This document shows positions 25,499-36,016 of a stretch of DNA of 64,000 bases, in pieces. This DNA comes from Rhizobium sp. BK316. Its GTDB lineage: Bacteria > Pseudomonadota > Alphaproteobacteria > Rhizobiales > Rhizobiaceae. Position numbers and translations under genes: made by a program. Every line of letters starts with the position of its first letter. Within the stretch, counting starts at the first letter, position 1. Location: the NCBI RefSeq assembly GCF_014193695.1, contig NZ_JACHZR010000004.1, positions 372,001 to 436,000 of the forward strand, written 5' to 3'. Under the pieces are notes generated by a model. It was given only the letters and a program-made list of their open reading frames with translations, searched no databases and was not told the origin of the DNA.

Positions 25499-28400
25499 AT
25501 GTCAGCCATCCGCGGCGAAAAAGTCACGTTTCGCAAGAAGGATATCGTCGCGTTGCACAACCTGCCTTCCGCGCAAGTGGAAGATCCCCTCATTGTGCAT
25601 TGCCCGCCACCACGCTCGCGCATGCGCGGCACCGCAAAGGCCACCGGCGGCTTCTGCGCGGTCATCCTGTTCATCCTGGCGGCGATCGTCTTCACCATCG
25701 AAAGCGGGATTATCGACGCACCGTTGTCGCAGCAGGCGCAATCGGCACTGAACAGTGCACTCGGACCACGCTACCGGGCCGAAGTCGGGTCCACCGTCAT
25801 CCGTTTCACGTCCGGCCTGGGGCTGGCGCTCGAAGCGCGCGACGTCAACATGATCGACCAGCAGAGCGGCCAGCATCTTTCTACCACATCATCGATGCGC
25901 ATGGCGCTCGATCCGCTGCAGCTCTTCCGCGGCCGCATTGCCGTGACGTCGGTCGAAGCTGACGATATCGCCCTCGACACGTCGCTGCTTCCGTCAGGCG
26001 CTCCCGTCAAGCTTGACGATCTACGCGTCGATGCCATTCCGGCGGCAATGGAGACGATCTTCTCGCATCTCGATCTGTTCGAAAACTTCGTCGAACGCGG
26101 CGCTACCGACTCCGTGCGCATCTCCGGCATCGACATCAAGCTTGCGGATACGGCAAACGGGCCGCTTTCGCTCGTCGTCGACAATCTCGCCTTCGAGCAT
26201 GCCGGGCCGAACTCGCTGCAACTGAGCGGCCAGATTTCCATCAACGGCGAAGCGGCTGATCTCAATGTGATCACCGAGCAGACGGGCGGGCGGGCATCCC
26301 AGCTCGTCGCCACATTGTCGCACGCCGACCTGACGCCCTTTGCGCTGAAGCGCAACGAACAGGGGGAAATCCGCCAGGGCCTCAACACATTCGGCAATCT
26401 AACCCTATCTGCAGTCCGGGCTGCAGATGGCGTCAAGCCGGCGCTCAATGCAGCGCTCAATCTCGATCCCGGCATGATTTATGTCGATGGGGATTCGCAG
26501 GAGCTGACGGACGGGCAGCTCAATCTTGCCTATGATTTCGACAAGCAGACGCTGGAAATCGCCAAGTCGCAACTGCATCTCGGATCGACCGTGCTGCCGA
26601 TCAGCGGCGCTGTGATCGACCTCGACAAGCTCGATCCGAATGCGGGCAAGGGGTTCGGCATCGACGCGCTGATCAGCGGCGGCACAGCCGCGCCCAATTC
26701 CGGCGAGCAGCCACTATCCTTCGATCTGCAGGCAACCGGGCGCTATCTCGTTGCCGGCCGCGAATTTCAGTTCACCAATATGGTGGCTTCCTCGCCGCTC
26801 GGCTCGCTCTACGGGGCTCTTCACATCCGACTGAATGAGGAATCACCGGAGATCAGTTTTGCCGGTCAGTCGCAGCAGATGCAGACGACGGCGGTCAAGC
26901 AGCTCTGGCCCTTCTGGATGGCGTCCAAGGCACGGGTCTGGGTGCTTGCAAACCTGTTCGGCGGCACGGTGAGCAATGCTTCCATTTCCGTCTTCATTCC
27001 GGCAGGCCGGCTGGACCAGGCGGCGGGAGGACGCGGCCTGCGGCTCGATGAGAACCAGCTCCGCATCGCCTTCGACATCGCCGGTACGCGCCTGAATGTC
27101 GCCGGCGAGATCCCACCGGTGCGCGATACCGCGGCGCATTTCGACCTGACGGGCGGAAAGGCGACGATCTCGCTCAAGAGCGGCACCTCCTATTTCCCAT
27201 CCGGGCGTTCAGTGACGGTGCAGCCGGGCACCTTCGTGATGCCGTCAGTCTATGACAAGCCGCTGATGGCAGATGCCGACATTTCCGTTTCGGGCGCAGC
27301 CGATGCGGTGGGCGAGCTTCTGACCTACAAGCCGATCAAGGTGCTGCAGCGCGCAGGCTTTGTGCCCGACGACCTCAAGGGCACTATCGACGCGCATGTG
27401 CAGGCGCATTTCGGACTTCTGTCCTCGCAGAACCCGCCGCCACCCGAATGGGAGGCGCAGATGAAGCTTACCGATGTCGCGCTTGCCAAGCCGTTCTCCG
27501 GGCGCGTCATCACCAATCTCGACGGCATGCTCGATGCCGATCCACAGCAGGTGAAGGTCAAGGGCAAGGCCGACATCGACGGCGTATCCGCCGATATCGA
27601 TATGCTGGAACCCGTCGACAAATCTTCCGGCATCGAGCCGCAGCGCGTAATCACGGCAACACTGAACGGCGACCAGCGTGACAGGTTGCTGCCTGGCCTT
27701 TCCGGCATCCTCGGCGGGAGTATCAAGCTGGTACTGACACGCCTCGACGACGACCGGCAGGACGTGCAGCTCGATCTCGGCAAGGCGTCGCTCGATCTGC
27801 CCTGGATCGGCTGGTCGAAGGGCAGCGGCATTCCCGCCAATGCCGAATTCGAGGTTTCCGGCCCGCCTGACAATACGCAGGTCAGGAATTTCCGCCTGAA
27901 GGGCGATGGCTTTGGTGCGACGGGTGCGCTCGTCATCGGCAAAAGCGGCCTTATATCGGCTGATTTCGATAGCGTGAAACTGTCTTCGGCCGATGATTTC
28001 GGGTTGTCGCTGAAACGCAGCAAAGGCGGCTTCGATATTTCCGTATCCGGCGCCAGCGCCGACGCGCGACCGATCATCGCCCGGCTGAAATCGGATTCGG
28101 ACAGCGATGGCGACGGCAGCGACAGCAGCAGCGTGACCGTGCGGGCGAAACTGCAGAACATCATCGGCTTCAATGACGAGAAGATCGGCAATTTCCAGGC
28201 ACAGATCGCCATGAGCGGCAGCCGGCTGCAATCGCTGAATTTCTCCGGCATCACCGATAGCGGCGAGGCGGTCGTCAGCCAGATGCAGGGCGGCGGCGTC
28301 ATCAATATCACCAGCGGCGATGCCGGCTCCGTCTCACGTTTCGCCGATCTTTACCAGCATATGCAGGGCGGGCTTCTCAACCTGTCGATCCGCCTCAATG

Positions 28401-28891
28401 CGGGCAACGGCTGGGACGGCTCGCTCGACGTGCGTCGCTTCTCGATCGTCAACGAGCAACGCCTGCGCTCGATCGTTTCCACACCTGTCGGTTCGGACCA
28501 GCGCACGCTGAACGAAGCCGTCAAACGCGATATCGATACCTCCTCGCAGCGCTTCCAGCGCGGCTTTGCCCGTATCGTTTCGCGCGGCGGGGCAATCTCC
28601 ATCGAAAACGGCGTGCTGCGCGGCGACCAGATCGGCGCCACCTTTCAGGGCGTGGTGCGCAATGCGAAGGGCAACATGGACATGACCGGCACCTTCATGC
28701 CGGCCTATGGCCTCAACCGGCTGTTTGCCGAACTGCCGCTGATCGGCGTCATCCTCGGCAATGGTTCGGACCGGGGTTTGATCGGCATTACCTTCAAGCT
28801 CACCGGCAAGTTCGACCAGCCGAACCTGCAGATCAATCCGCTCTCGGTGATCGCGCCCGGCGTCTTCCGCCAGATCTTCGAGTTTCAGTGA
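25499..28891 (+). CDS. AsmA-like/DUF3971 large membrane-anchored protein
   Basis: A 1130-residue protein with a short cytoplasmic N-terminus, one membrane anchor (residues about 48-68, GGFCAVILFILAAIVFTIES) and a very long periplasmic part of repeated beta-rich segments. It ends in an AsmA-like C-terminal region (IENGVLRGDQIGATFQGVVR, GTFMPAYGLNRLFAELPLIG). Related AsmA/TamB/YhdP proteins form hydrophobic grooves that carry phospholipids from the inner to the outer membrane. A lipid-transport role is inferred from that similarity. A low-complexity DSDSDGDGSDSSS stretch lies near residue 865. Monocistronic, ending at a bidirectional terminator. Confidence 0.85.
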   Translation: MSAIRGEKVTFRKKDIVALHNLPSAQVEDPLIVHCPPPRSRMRGTAKATGGFCAVILFILAAIVFTIESGIIDAPLSQQAQSALNSALGPRYRAEVGSTVIRFTSGLGLALEARDVNMIDQQSGQHLSTTSSMRMALDPLQLFRGRIAVTSVEADDIALDTSLLPSGAPVKLDDLRVDAIPAAMETIFSHLDLFENFVERGATDSVRISGIDIKLADTANGPLSLVVDNLAFEHAGPNSLQLSGQISINGEAADLNVITEQTGGRASQLVATLSHADLTPFALKRNEQGEIRQGLNTFGNLTLSAVRAADGVKPALNAALNLDPGMIYVDGDSQELTDGQLNLAYDFDKQTLEIAKSQLHLGSTVLPISGAVIDLDKLDPNAGKGFGIDALISGGTAAPNSGEQPLSFDLQATGRYLVAGREFQFTNMVASSPLGSLYGALHIRLNEESPEISFAGQSQQMQTTAVKQLWPFWMASKARVWVLANLFGGTVSNASISVFIPAGRLDQAAGGRGLRLDENQLRIAFDIAGTRLNVAGEIPPVRDTAAHFDLTGGKATISLKSGTSYFPSGRSVTVQPGTFVMPSVYDKPLMADADISVSGAADAVGELLTYKPIKVLQRAGFVPDDLKGTIDAHVQAHFGLLSSQNPPPPEWEAQMKLTDVALAKPFSGRVITNLDGMLDADPQQVKVKGKADIDGVSADIDMLEPVDKSSGIEPQRVITATLNGDQRDRLLPGLSGILGGSIKLVLTRLDDDRQDVQLDLGKASLDLPWIGWSKGSGIPANAEFEVSGPPDNTQVRNFRLKGDGFGATGALVIGKSGLISADFDSVKLSSADDFGLSLKRSKGGFDISVSGASADARPIIARLKSDSDSDGDGSDSSSVTVRAKLQNIIGFNDEKIGNFQAQIAMSGSRLQSLNFSGITDSGEAVVSQMQGGGVINITSGDAGSVSRFADLYQHMQGGLLNLSIRLNAGNGWDGSLDVRRFSIVNEQRLRSIVSTPVGSDQRTLNEAVKRDIDTSSQRFQRGFARIVSRGGAISIENGVLRGDQIGATFQGVVRNAKGNMDMTGTFMPAYGLNRLFAELPLIGVILGNGSDRGLIGITFKLTGKFDQPNLQINPLSVIAPGVFRQIFEFQ

Positions 28892-28948
28892 TCGCCAGAT
28901 TCGAAGCGCTACTGGCTTCAATCCTGAGCTTCACTTTACCGCAGACAA

Positions 28949-28978
28949 ACAAAAGCCGGCGCAAGGGCCGGCTTTTGT
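28949..28978. terminator. Bidirectional rho-independent terminator (AsmA-like / tyrS)
   Basis: A perfect 12-bp stem (ACAAAAGCCGGC / GCCGGCTTTTGT) with a 6-nt loop sits between the convergent AsmA-like and tyrS genes. The A/T-rich outer stem gives a T-run on both strands, so it can end both transcripts. Confidence 0.9.
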
Positions 28979-28999
28979 CTTGGTTATCTGCGGCGCTGC

Positions 29000-30256
29000 T
29001 TACGCTGCGCGGCGGATCAGGATGTGCTTCTTCTTGCCGAGCGACAGCTTGATGACGCCATCGGCGGTGATTTCGCCACTGCCGATCATCTTGCGCTCGT
29101 CGCTGACGGCCTGGTCATTGATGCGCACGGCGCCGCCTTGGACGTGACGGCGGGCTTCGCCATTCGAGGCGGCAAGACCGGCGCGGACGATCAGCGACAG
29201 GAGGCCGATGCCTGCGTCGAGTTCGGAGGCCGGGACCTCGACCGACGGCAGGTTCTCTGACAGGCCGCCTTCCTCGAAGGTCTTGCGCGCCGTCTCCGCT
29301 GCCTGTTCGGCGGGCTCGCGGCCGTGCAGGATCGCGGTGACTTCGGTTGCGAGGATCTTCTTGACTTCGTTGATCTCGGAACCGGCAAGTGCCGAAAGGC
29401 GGGCGATCTCGTCCATCGGCAGCGTCGTGTAGAGCTTCAGAAAGCGCGAGACATCGGCGTCTTCCGTATTGCGCCAGTACTGCCAGAAGTCATAGGCCGA
29501 GAGCATGTCGGCATTCAGCCACACCGCACCGGTCGCCGACTTGCCCATCTTGGCGCCGGAAGATGTGGTCAAGAGCGGCGAGGTCAGCGCGTAGAGCTGC
29601 TTCGTCCCCATGCGGTGACCGAGGTCGATGCCGTTGACGATATTGCCCCACTGGTCCGAACCACCCATCTGCAGGCGGCAGTCGTAGCGCTTGGCAAGCT
29701 CGACGAAATCGTAAGCCTGGAGGATCATGTAGTTGAATTCCAGGAAGGACAGCGACTGCTCGCGATCAAGGCGCGTCTTGACGCTGTCGAAGGACAGCAT
29801 GCGGTTGACCGAGAAATGCTTGCCGACGTCGCGCAGGAACTCGAGATAGTTCAGCGAGCGCAGCCATTCGGCATTGTTGATCATCAGCGCGTCCTTCGGG
29901 CCGTCGCCGTAGTTCAGGTAGTTGGAGAAGACGCGCTTGATGGAGGCAATGTTGCCTTCGATCGTATCGACGGTCATCAGCTGGCGGGCCTCCTCCTTGA
30001 AGGAGGGGTCGCCGACCATGCCGGTGCCGCCGCCCATCAGCGAGATGGCGCGATGGCCGGTCTTCTGCATCCAGTGCAGCATCATGATCTGGATGAGCGA
30101 TCCGGCGTGCAGGCTGGGTGCGGTCGGATCGAAGCCGATATAGGCCGTCACGGTTTCCTTGGCGAAGAGATCGTCGAGGCCGCTTTCATCGGAAATCTGA
30201 TGAATGAAGCCGCGCTCTTGCAGCGTGCGGAGGAAATCGGACTTGAACTCAGGCAT
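29000..30256 (-). CDS. tyrS: Tyrosine--tRNA ligase
   Basis: A 418-residue class I aminoacyl-tRNA synthetase charging tRNA-Tyr. The HIGH-like motif is LHAGS (His at about 50), the tyrosine pocket includes YIGFDPTAPSL and QMGGSDQWGNI, and the KMSKS-like loop is AKMGKSATG. The C-terminal S4 RNA-binding domain has ASNGEARRHVQGGAVRIND. The ATG at 30256 gives the normal length; the frame opens to 30472 only through non-conserved sequence. It diverges from anmK. Confidence 0.97.
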   Translation of the reverse strand: MPEFKSDFLRTLQERGFIHQISDESGLDDLFAKETVTAYIGFDPTAPSLHAGSLIQIMMLHWMQKTGHRAISLMGGGTGMVGDPSFKEEARQLMTVDTIEGNIASIKRVFSNYLNYGDGPKDALMINNAEWLRSLNYLEFLRDVGKHFSVNRMLSFDSVKTRLDREQSLSFLEFNYMILQAYDFVELAKRYDCRLQMGGSDQWGNIVNGIDLGHRMGTKQLYALTSPLLTTSSGAKMGKSATGAVWLNADMLSAYDFWQYWRNTEDADVSRFLKLYTTLPMDEIARLSALAGSEINEVKKILATEVTAILHGREPAEQAAETARKTFEEGGLSENLPSVEVPASELDAGIGLLSLIVRAGLAASNGEARRHVQGGAVRINDQAVSDERKMIGSGEITADGVIKLSLGKKKHILIRRAA

Positions 30257-30377
30257 GGGCTTCGTCTCTTGAACGTCGAACGTGAATTGGGATTGACGCT
30301 TGTTGAACCGTCGCGGCGCGTTTAGCACTGTTTTTCCAAAAGTGCATCCGGGAATCGCATGAAAGGCTCGCGGCGCA

Positions 30378-31502
30378 ATGGATATTGTCAGGACTGCGAT
30401 CGGCTTGATGAGCGGCACCTCGATGGATGGCATCGATGTGGCGTTGCTGCGAACAGACGGGCGAGGCTTCATCGAACGCGGCCCGTTTCTGGGCGTTGCC
30501 TATGCCGGCGGTTTCCGCGAGCGGCTGAAGCGGGCGCTCGATCTGGCCCGGCCTCTGACCGATCGCAATGCACGACCGGACGAATTGCGCGAAATCGAGA
30601 TTGAACTCACTGAACGTCATGCAGATGCCGTTACGGCATTTCTCGATAAATTCGGCCTGAGCAGGGACGAAATCGACGTGCTCGGCTTTCACGGCCAGAC
30701 CGTGCTGCACCGACCGGACGATGCGTTGACGATCCAGATCGGTGACGGGCAGCTTCTGGCCGAACGCACAGGCATTCCCGTGGTCTATGATATGCGCGCC
30801 AACGACATGGTGCATGGCGGGCAGGGTGCGCCGCTGGTACCTGCATACCATGCTGCCCTTGCCAGCCGGTTCAAGACGGACGGGCAAAGTGTCTGCTTCG
30901 TCAATATCGGCGGCATTTCGAACCTCACCTATATCGGCGCGGAAGGCCGCATCACCGCCTTCGACAGCGGCCCCGGCAATACGCTGATCGACCAGTGGGT
31001 GGAAATGCAGACCGGCAAGACCTATGATCCGGGCGGCGAGATCGCCGGGCGCGGGCAGGTGGTGCCTGATATTGCCGCCCGCTACCTCGGCAGCCCGTTC
31101 TTCCAAGGCAATATCCGCCGCTCGCTCGACCGCGGCGATTTCAAGCCGCTGGCGAATGGTGAAGCGAGCCTTGAGGATGGCGCGCGCACGCTTGCGCATG
31201 TCGCTGCGGCCTCGATCATCAAATCGGCCGGCTATCTGCCCGAGAGCCCCTCAGTCTACATCGTCTGCGGTGGCGGGCGGCTGAACGGGGCGATCATGGC
31301 GGAGTTTGCCGATATGGCCGGCAAGAGCGCTTCCAGCGTGATGAGTGCCGAACAGGCGGGCTTCGATGGCGATGCGATGGAGGCGGAGGCCTGGGCTTAT
31401 CTCGCCGTACGTTCGCTGGAGGGACTGCCGCTCACCTATCCCGGCACGACGGGCGTCAGTCAGCCGGTAAGCGGTGGTGTACTGGCGGAGCCGGCCATAT
31501 GA
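30378..31502 (+). CDS. anmK: Anhydro-N-acetylmuramic acid kinase
   Basis: A 374-residue AnmK that opens and phosphorylates 1,6-anhydro-MurNAc to MurNAc-6-P in peptidoglycan recycling. The nucleotide-binding start GLMSGTSMDGIDVAL is diagnostic, followed by GFHGQTVLHRP, NIGGISNLTYI, FDSGPGNTLIDQWV and the C-terminal VCGGGRLNG. Length is normal. It overlaps the downstream acetyltransferase by 4 nt (ATGA). The 121 nt shared with tyrS hold the divergent promoters, which were not resolved clearly. Confidence 0.97.
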   Translation: MDIVRTAIGLMSGTSMDGIDVALLRTDGRGFIERGPFLGVAYAGGFRERLKRALDLARPLTDRNARPDELREIEIELTERHADAVTAFLDKFGLSRDEIDVLGFHGQTVLHRPDDALTIQIGDGQLLAERTGIPVVYDMRANDMVHGGQGAPLVPAYHAALASRFKTDGQSVCFVNIGGISNLTYIGAEGRITAFDSGPGNTLIDQWVEMQTGKTYDPGGEIAGRGQVVPDIAARYLGSPFFQGNIRRSLDRGDFKPLANGEASLEDGARTLAHVAAASIIKSAGYLPESPSVYIVCGGGRLNGAIMAEFADMAGKSASSVMSAEQAGFDGDAMEAEAWAYLAVRSLEGLPLTYPGTTGVSQPVSGGVLAEPAI

Positions 31503-32026
31503 GCGGGGAAATCATTTTCGAAACGCCGCGCCTTGTCGCTCGGATGTGGGAAGACGGCGATGCCGACCTGATCCAGGACCTGCATTCGACGATCGAGACG
31601 ACACGCTACATGTCTGGCGGAGCGCCCTGGCCACGCGAAAAGTGCGAGGAGCGGCTGCGAACATATCTTGCCGAGCAGGCGCGCGACGGCACGACGAAAT
31701 ACAAGATCGTTGGCCGCGAGGACGGCCGATTCATCGGACGTGCCGGAATCTCGATCTACCACACCGGCGAGTATGAGATGGGCTATGCTTTCTACGCCCG
31801 GGAATGGGGCAAAGGCTATGCAACGGAAATCGCGGCAAGCCTTGCCGACTGGTTCTTCGCGAGAAGCCTTGCGCCGCATTTCATCGCCTTCACGCACCCG
31901 GACAATCTTGCCTCTCAGCACATACTAAAAAAGATCGGCATGCAGGAGCGCGGGCCGATCTTTATCGAAAATGTTCAGGGTGTGGAATTCGAGATGACGG
32001 CCGCCATGCGGCGGGCCGTTACCTGA
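31499..32026 (+). CDS. GNAT family N-acetyltransferase (RimJ/RimL-like)
   Basis: A 175-residue GNAT protein of the RimJ/RimL type. FETPRLVARMWEDGDADLI is the typical start, and YEMGYAFYAREWGKGYATEIA contains the acetyl-CoA-binding R/Q-x-x-G-x-G/A-like loop (EWGKGYA). The acceptor is unknown. It is coupled to anmK by a 4-nt overlap. Its last 8 nt overlap the end of the convergent alpha/beta hydrolase gene, so there is no room for a terminator between the two. Confidence 0.92.
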   Translation: MSGEIIFETPRLVARMWEDGDADLIQDLHSTIETTRYMSGGAPWPREKCEERLRTYLAEQARDGTTKYKIVGREDGRFIGRAGISIYHTGEYEMGYAFYAREWGKGYATEIAASLADWFFARSLAPHFIAFTHPDNLASQHILKKIGMQERGPIFIENVQGVEFEMTAAMRRAVT

Positions 32027-32696
32027 TGCGCTTTGCCGCCGGTTCCGGCACGAGTTCGCCATTCAGGCGGCGGTCGAGATAATCCTCGCACTCGGCCATC
32101 AGTGTGTCGACCTGGCCGTTGAAGAAGTGGTTGGCGCCCGGCACCGTGCGATGGGTGATGAGGATGCCCTTCTGGGTCTTCAGCTTCTCGACGAGGCCGT
32201 TGACGTCCTTTTCAGGTGCCACCTTATCCGCCTCGCCATTGATGATCAGGCCGGAGGAGGGGCAGGGCGCCAGGAACGAGAAGTCATAGGTGTTCGGCTG
32301 CGGGGCAATCGACATGAAACCTTCTATTTCCGGGCGGCGCATCAGAAGCTGCATGCCGATCCAGGAGCCGAAGGAGTAACCGGCGACCCAACAGGTCTTC
32401 GAATCGGGATGCAGGCTCTGCACCCAGTCGAGCGCGGAGGCGGCATCCGAAAGCTCGCCCGCACCATGGTCGAATTCGCCCTGGCTGCGACCGATGCCCC
32501 GGAAATTGAAGCGCAGTGTCGTAAAACCGCGCTTCTGGAACATGTAGAAGAGCTGGTAGACGATCTGGTTGTTCATCGTGCCACCAAACTGCGGATGCGG
32601 GTGCAGAATGACAGCGATCGGTGCGCTTTTTTCCTTGGAGGGCTGGTAGCGGCCTTCAAGACGGCCGGCTGGGCCGTTGAAAATGACTTCGGGCAT
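32019..32696 (-). CDS. Alpha/beta hydrolase (CocE/NonD-type small esterase)
   Basis: A 225-residue alpha/beta hydrolase. The mark LHPHPQFGGTMNN follows the first strand, FRGIGRSQGEFDHG holds the oxyanion region, and the nucleophile elbow is GYSFGSWIG (Ser about 105). The acid is probably in GEADKVAP and His in PGANHFFNG. Such proteins are common in proteobacteria with no defined substrate. The ATG at 32696 is chosen because homology starts there. It diverges from the Fe-S operon, and the 216-nt interval carries candidate iron-control sites. Confidence 0.9.
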   Translation of the reverse strand: MPEVIFNGPAGRLEGRYQPSKEKSAPIAVILHPHPQFGGTMNNQIVYQLFYMFQKRGFTTLRFNFRGIGRSQGEFDHGAGELSDAASALDWVQSLHPDSKTCWVAGYSFGSWIGMQLLMRRPEIEGFMSIAPQPNTYDFSFLAPCPSSGLIINGEADKVAPEKDVNGLVEKLKTQKGILITHRTVPGANHFFNGQVDTLMAECEDYLDRRLNGELVPEPAAKRIR

Positions 32697-32749
32697 CGGT
32701 ACTCCGGGTTTTATTTCGCGTTCACGCCACGTTTGGCGACAACATGACT

Positions 32750-32764
32750 TGACGACGGTTGTCA
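32750..32764. promoter_or_regulatory. Candidate RirA iron-responsive (IRO) box
   Basis: TGA-N9-TCA fits the reported IRO core bound by RirA in Rhizobium. It overlaps the -35 of a plausible promoter for the Fe-S operon (TTGACG 32749-32754, 17-nt gap, TAAAAC 32772-32777). The consensus is short, so a chance match is possible; the location upstream of a known type of RirA target raises its value. Confidence 0.45.
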
Positions 32765-32781
32765 GCTTTTCTAAAACGCAG

Positions 32782-32798
32782 TTTAGAACAATTCGAAA
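32782..32798. promoter_or_regulatory. Candidate Irr box (iron control element)
   Basis: TTTAGAA and TTCGAAA face each other across 3 nt, one base away from the TTTAGAA/TTCTAAA palindrome described for Irr iron control elements. An additional TTCTAAA half-site lies at 32769-32775. The cluster sits just downstream of the putative -10 box, 115 nt before the desulfurase start, and the suf operon is a known Irr target in related bacteria. Confidence 0.5.
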
Positions 32799-32912
32799 CT
32801 TGCATGGCAATCCACGCAGCGTGGAACGTGTCATAAGGCAAGCCCGGCGGAAATTTCAAGAAAAATGCGCCGCCACGCCAAAGCAAGCTCGTCAAGCGCA
32901 GGACCGAAGACA

Positions 32913-34079
32913 ATGGCGCCGCCACGCCTTTATCTCGATTGGAACGCAACCTCGCCGATGCACCCTGCAGCGCGTGACGCGGTCATGCGCGCCGTGGATG
33001 TCTTCGGCAATCCCAATTCCGTGCACGGCGAGGGCCGTGCTGCCCGGGCCGCCATCGAGGGTGCGCGCCGCAAGGTCGCGTTGCTGACGGGTACCGACCC
33101 GGCCAATGTGATCTTTACGAGCGGTGCGACCGAAGCGGCCAATATGGTGCTGACGCCTGATTTCAGCATGGGCCGCACGCCGCTGAAACTCGGCCGTCTC
33201 TATCATTCCGCCGTCGAGCATCTGGCAGTTCGCGAGGGCGGCCGTTTCCTGAAGGACAAGACGACCGAAATCCCGGTGACCGAGGCCGGTATTGTCGACC
33301 TGACCGCGCTCGCAGCACTTCTCGACACCCATGACAAGTCGACGGGCCTGCCGATGGTGGCGATCATGTTCGTCAACAACGAGACCGGCATCGTCCAGCC
33401 GGTCGAAGAGGCGGGCAGGATCGTGCGTGCTCATGGCGGGCTCTTCGTGGTCGATGCCGTGCAGGCGGCCGGCCGGCTGCCGATCGAGATCGGGCGGATC
33501 GGTGCCGATTTCATGATCATTTCCTCCCACAAGATCGGTGGACCGAAAGGAGCGGGCGCGTTGATCGCCCGAGGTGAGGCTTTGATGCCGAAAGCGCTGA
33601 TCCGCGGTGGCGGGCAGGAGAAGGGTCACCGCTCGGGGACGCAGAATTCGCTGGCGCTGATCGGCTTCGGGGCAGCTGCGGAAGCCGTGCTGCAGAACCT
33701 TGAGGAGCGCAATGCTGCGATTGCGGTCCTGCGCGACCGGCTGGAAGCCGGCATGCGCGCTGCGGCACCCGATGTCATCATCCACGGTGCCGACGGCCCG
33801 CGCGTCGCCAACACCATCTTCTTCACGCTTCCCTGCCTGAAGGCGGAGACCGGGCAGATCGCCTTCGATCTCGAAGGCGTGGCCCTTTCGGCGGGTTCGG
33901 CCTGCTCCTCCGGCAGGGTCGGCGAAAGCCATGTACTGACTGCGATGGGTCGCGATCCGAAGCTCGGGGCGCTACGCATGTCGATCGGCTTTTCGACGAC
34001 GGAAGAAGACGTGGATCGGGCGATTGCCGCCTTTACGAAAATCGCCGCCCGGCGAAAGCCGGCGGGCGAGGCGGCCTGA
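32913..34079 (+). CDS. Cysteine desulfurase, IscS/NifS-like (first gene of the suf cluster)
   Basis: A 388-residue group I cysteine desulfurase, a PLP enzyme removing sulfur from cysteine as a persulfide. The start YLDWNATSPMHPAARD is typical, the PLP Lys is in ISSHKIGGPKGAGAL (about residue 208), and the persulfide Cys is in SAGSACSSGRVGESH, whose long loop is group I-like. The group II SufS is encoded later in the same cluster, so the operon has two desulfurases. The ATG at 32913 is taken because homology begins there. The gap to sufB is 144 nt and contains no ORF. Confidence 0.95.
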   Translation: MAPPRLYLDWNATSPMHPAARDAVMRAVDVFGNPNSVHGEGRAARAAIEGARRKVALLTGTDPANVIFTSGATEAANMVLTPDFSMGRTPLKLGRLYHSAVEHLAVREGGRFLKDKTTEIPVTEAGIVDLTALAALLDTHDKSTGLPMVAIMFVNNETGIVQPVEEAGRIVRAHGGLFVVDAVQAAGRLPIEIGRIGADFMIISSHKIGGPKGAGALIARGEALMPKALIRGGGQEKGHRSGTQNSLALIGFGAAAEAVLQNLEERNAAIAVLRDRLEAGMRAAAPDVIIHGADGPRVANTIFFTLPCLKAETGQIAFDLEGVALSAGSACSSGRVGESHVLTAMGRDPKLGALRMSIGFSTTEEDVDRAIAAFTKIAARRKPAGEAA

Positions 34080-34223
34080 ACGCTTCACAAACTTGCGGAA
34101 ACGCAAATTTCCACTTGCCATCAGGGCTGAAAAGTCCCTTTTGGCCACTTATATCAAGGGCAAAAGAAAATCGCCCGCACGACAAGCTGCCGGACCTTTT
34201 CTCCGGCGAGATTGGAGAACGAC

Positions 34224-35693
<1,470 letters not shown>

Positions 35694-35694
35694 T

Positions 35695-35937
35695 ATGAGC
35701 GAGGCGGACAAGAAGCGAATTCTTGAACGTCTGGCCGATATGCGCGGGGAGGTATTGGCGAAAATTCGCCCCCGCGAACAGGAATACAAGACAGAAAAGC
35801 CGCCGGAGCAGCCCTATGTGTTTCTCCGGCAGCGCGTGGAAAAACCGGGAGAGGCCGTTTTGGCAATCCCGGCATATGTCGAATGCCTTCGGCTCGCAGC
35901 GAGCGCGGTTTTCGCCGCAATCTGCTTCTGGCGATAG
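35695..35937 (+). CDS. Small hypothetical protein between sufB and sufC
   Basis: An 80-residue ORF that begins 1 nt after the sufB stop. The first 50 residues are charged and helical (KKRILERLADMRGEVLAKI), and a weakly hydrophobic stretch ends at FAAICFWR. No family was recognised. A 79-nt gap follows before sufC. Tight spacing to sufB argues for translation, but the protein could be poorly conserved, and no clear ribosome site was identified apart from coupling to the sufB stop. Confidence 0.5.
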   Translation: MSEADKKRILERLADMRGEVLAKIRPREQEYKTEKPPEQPYVFLRQRVEKPGEAVLAIPAYVECLRLAASAVFAAICFWR

Positions 35938-36016
35938 CGCCGAGCGCCACAGGTAACGCCCTTACGAATTACGCGAGGCTCTGAGTGAGCTGCGCAGACA
36001 AACGCAGGAACCAAAG

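Noticed and set aside
30325..30346. Short inverted repeat with T and A runs upstream of anmK
   Set aside because: The arms (GCACT/AGTGC) are only 5 bp with an imperfect interior, so it is compatible with chance.
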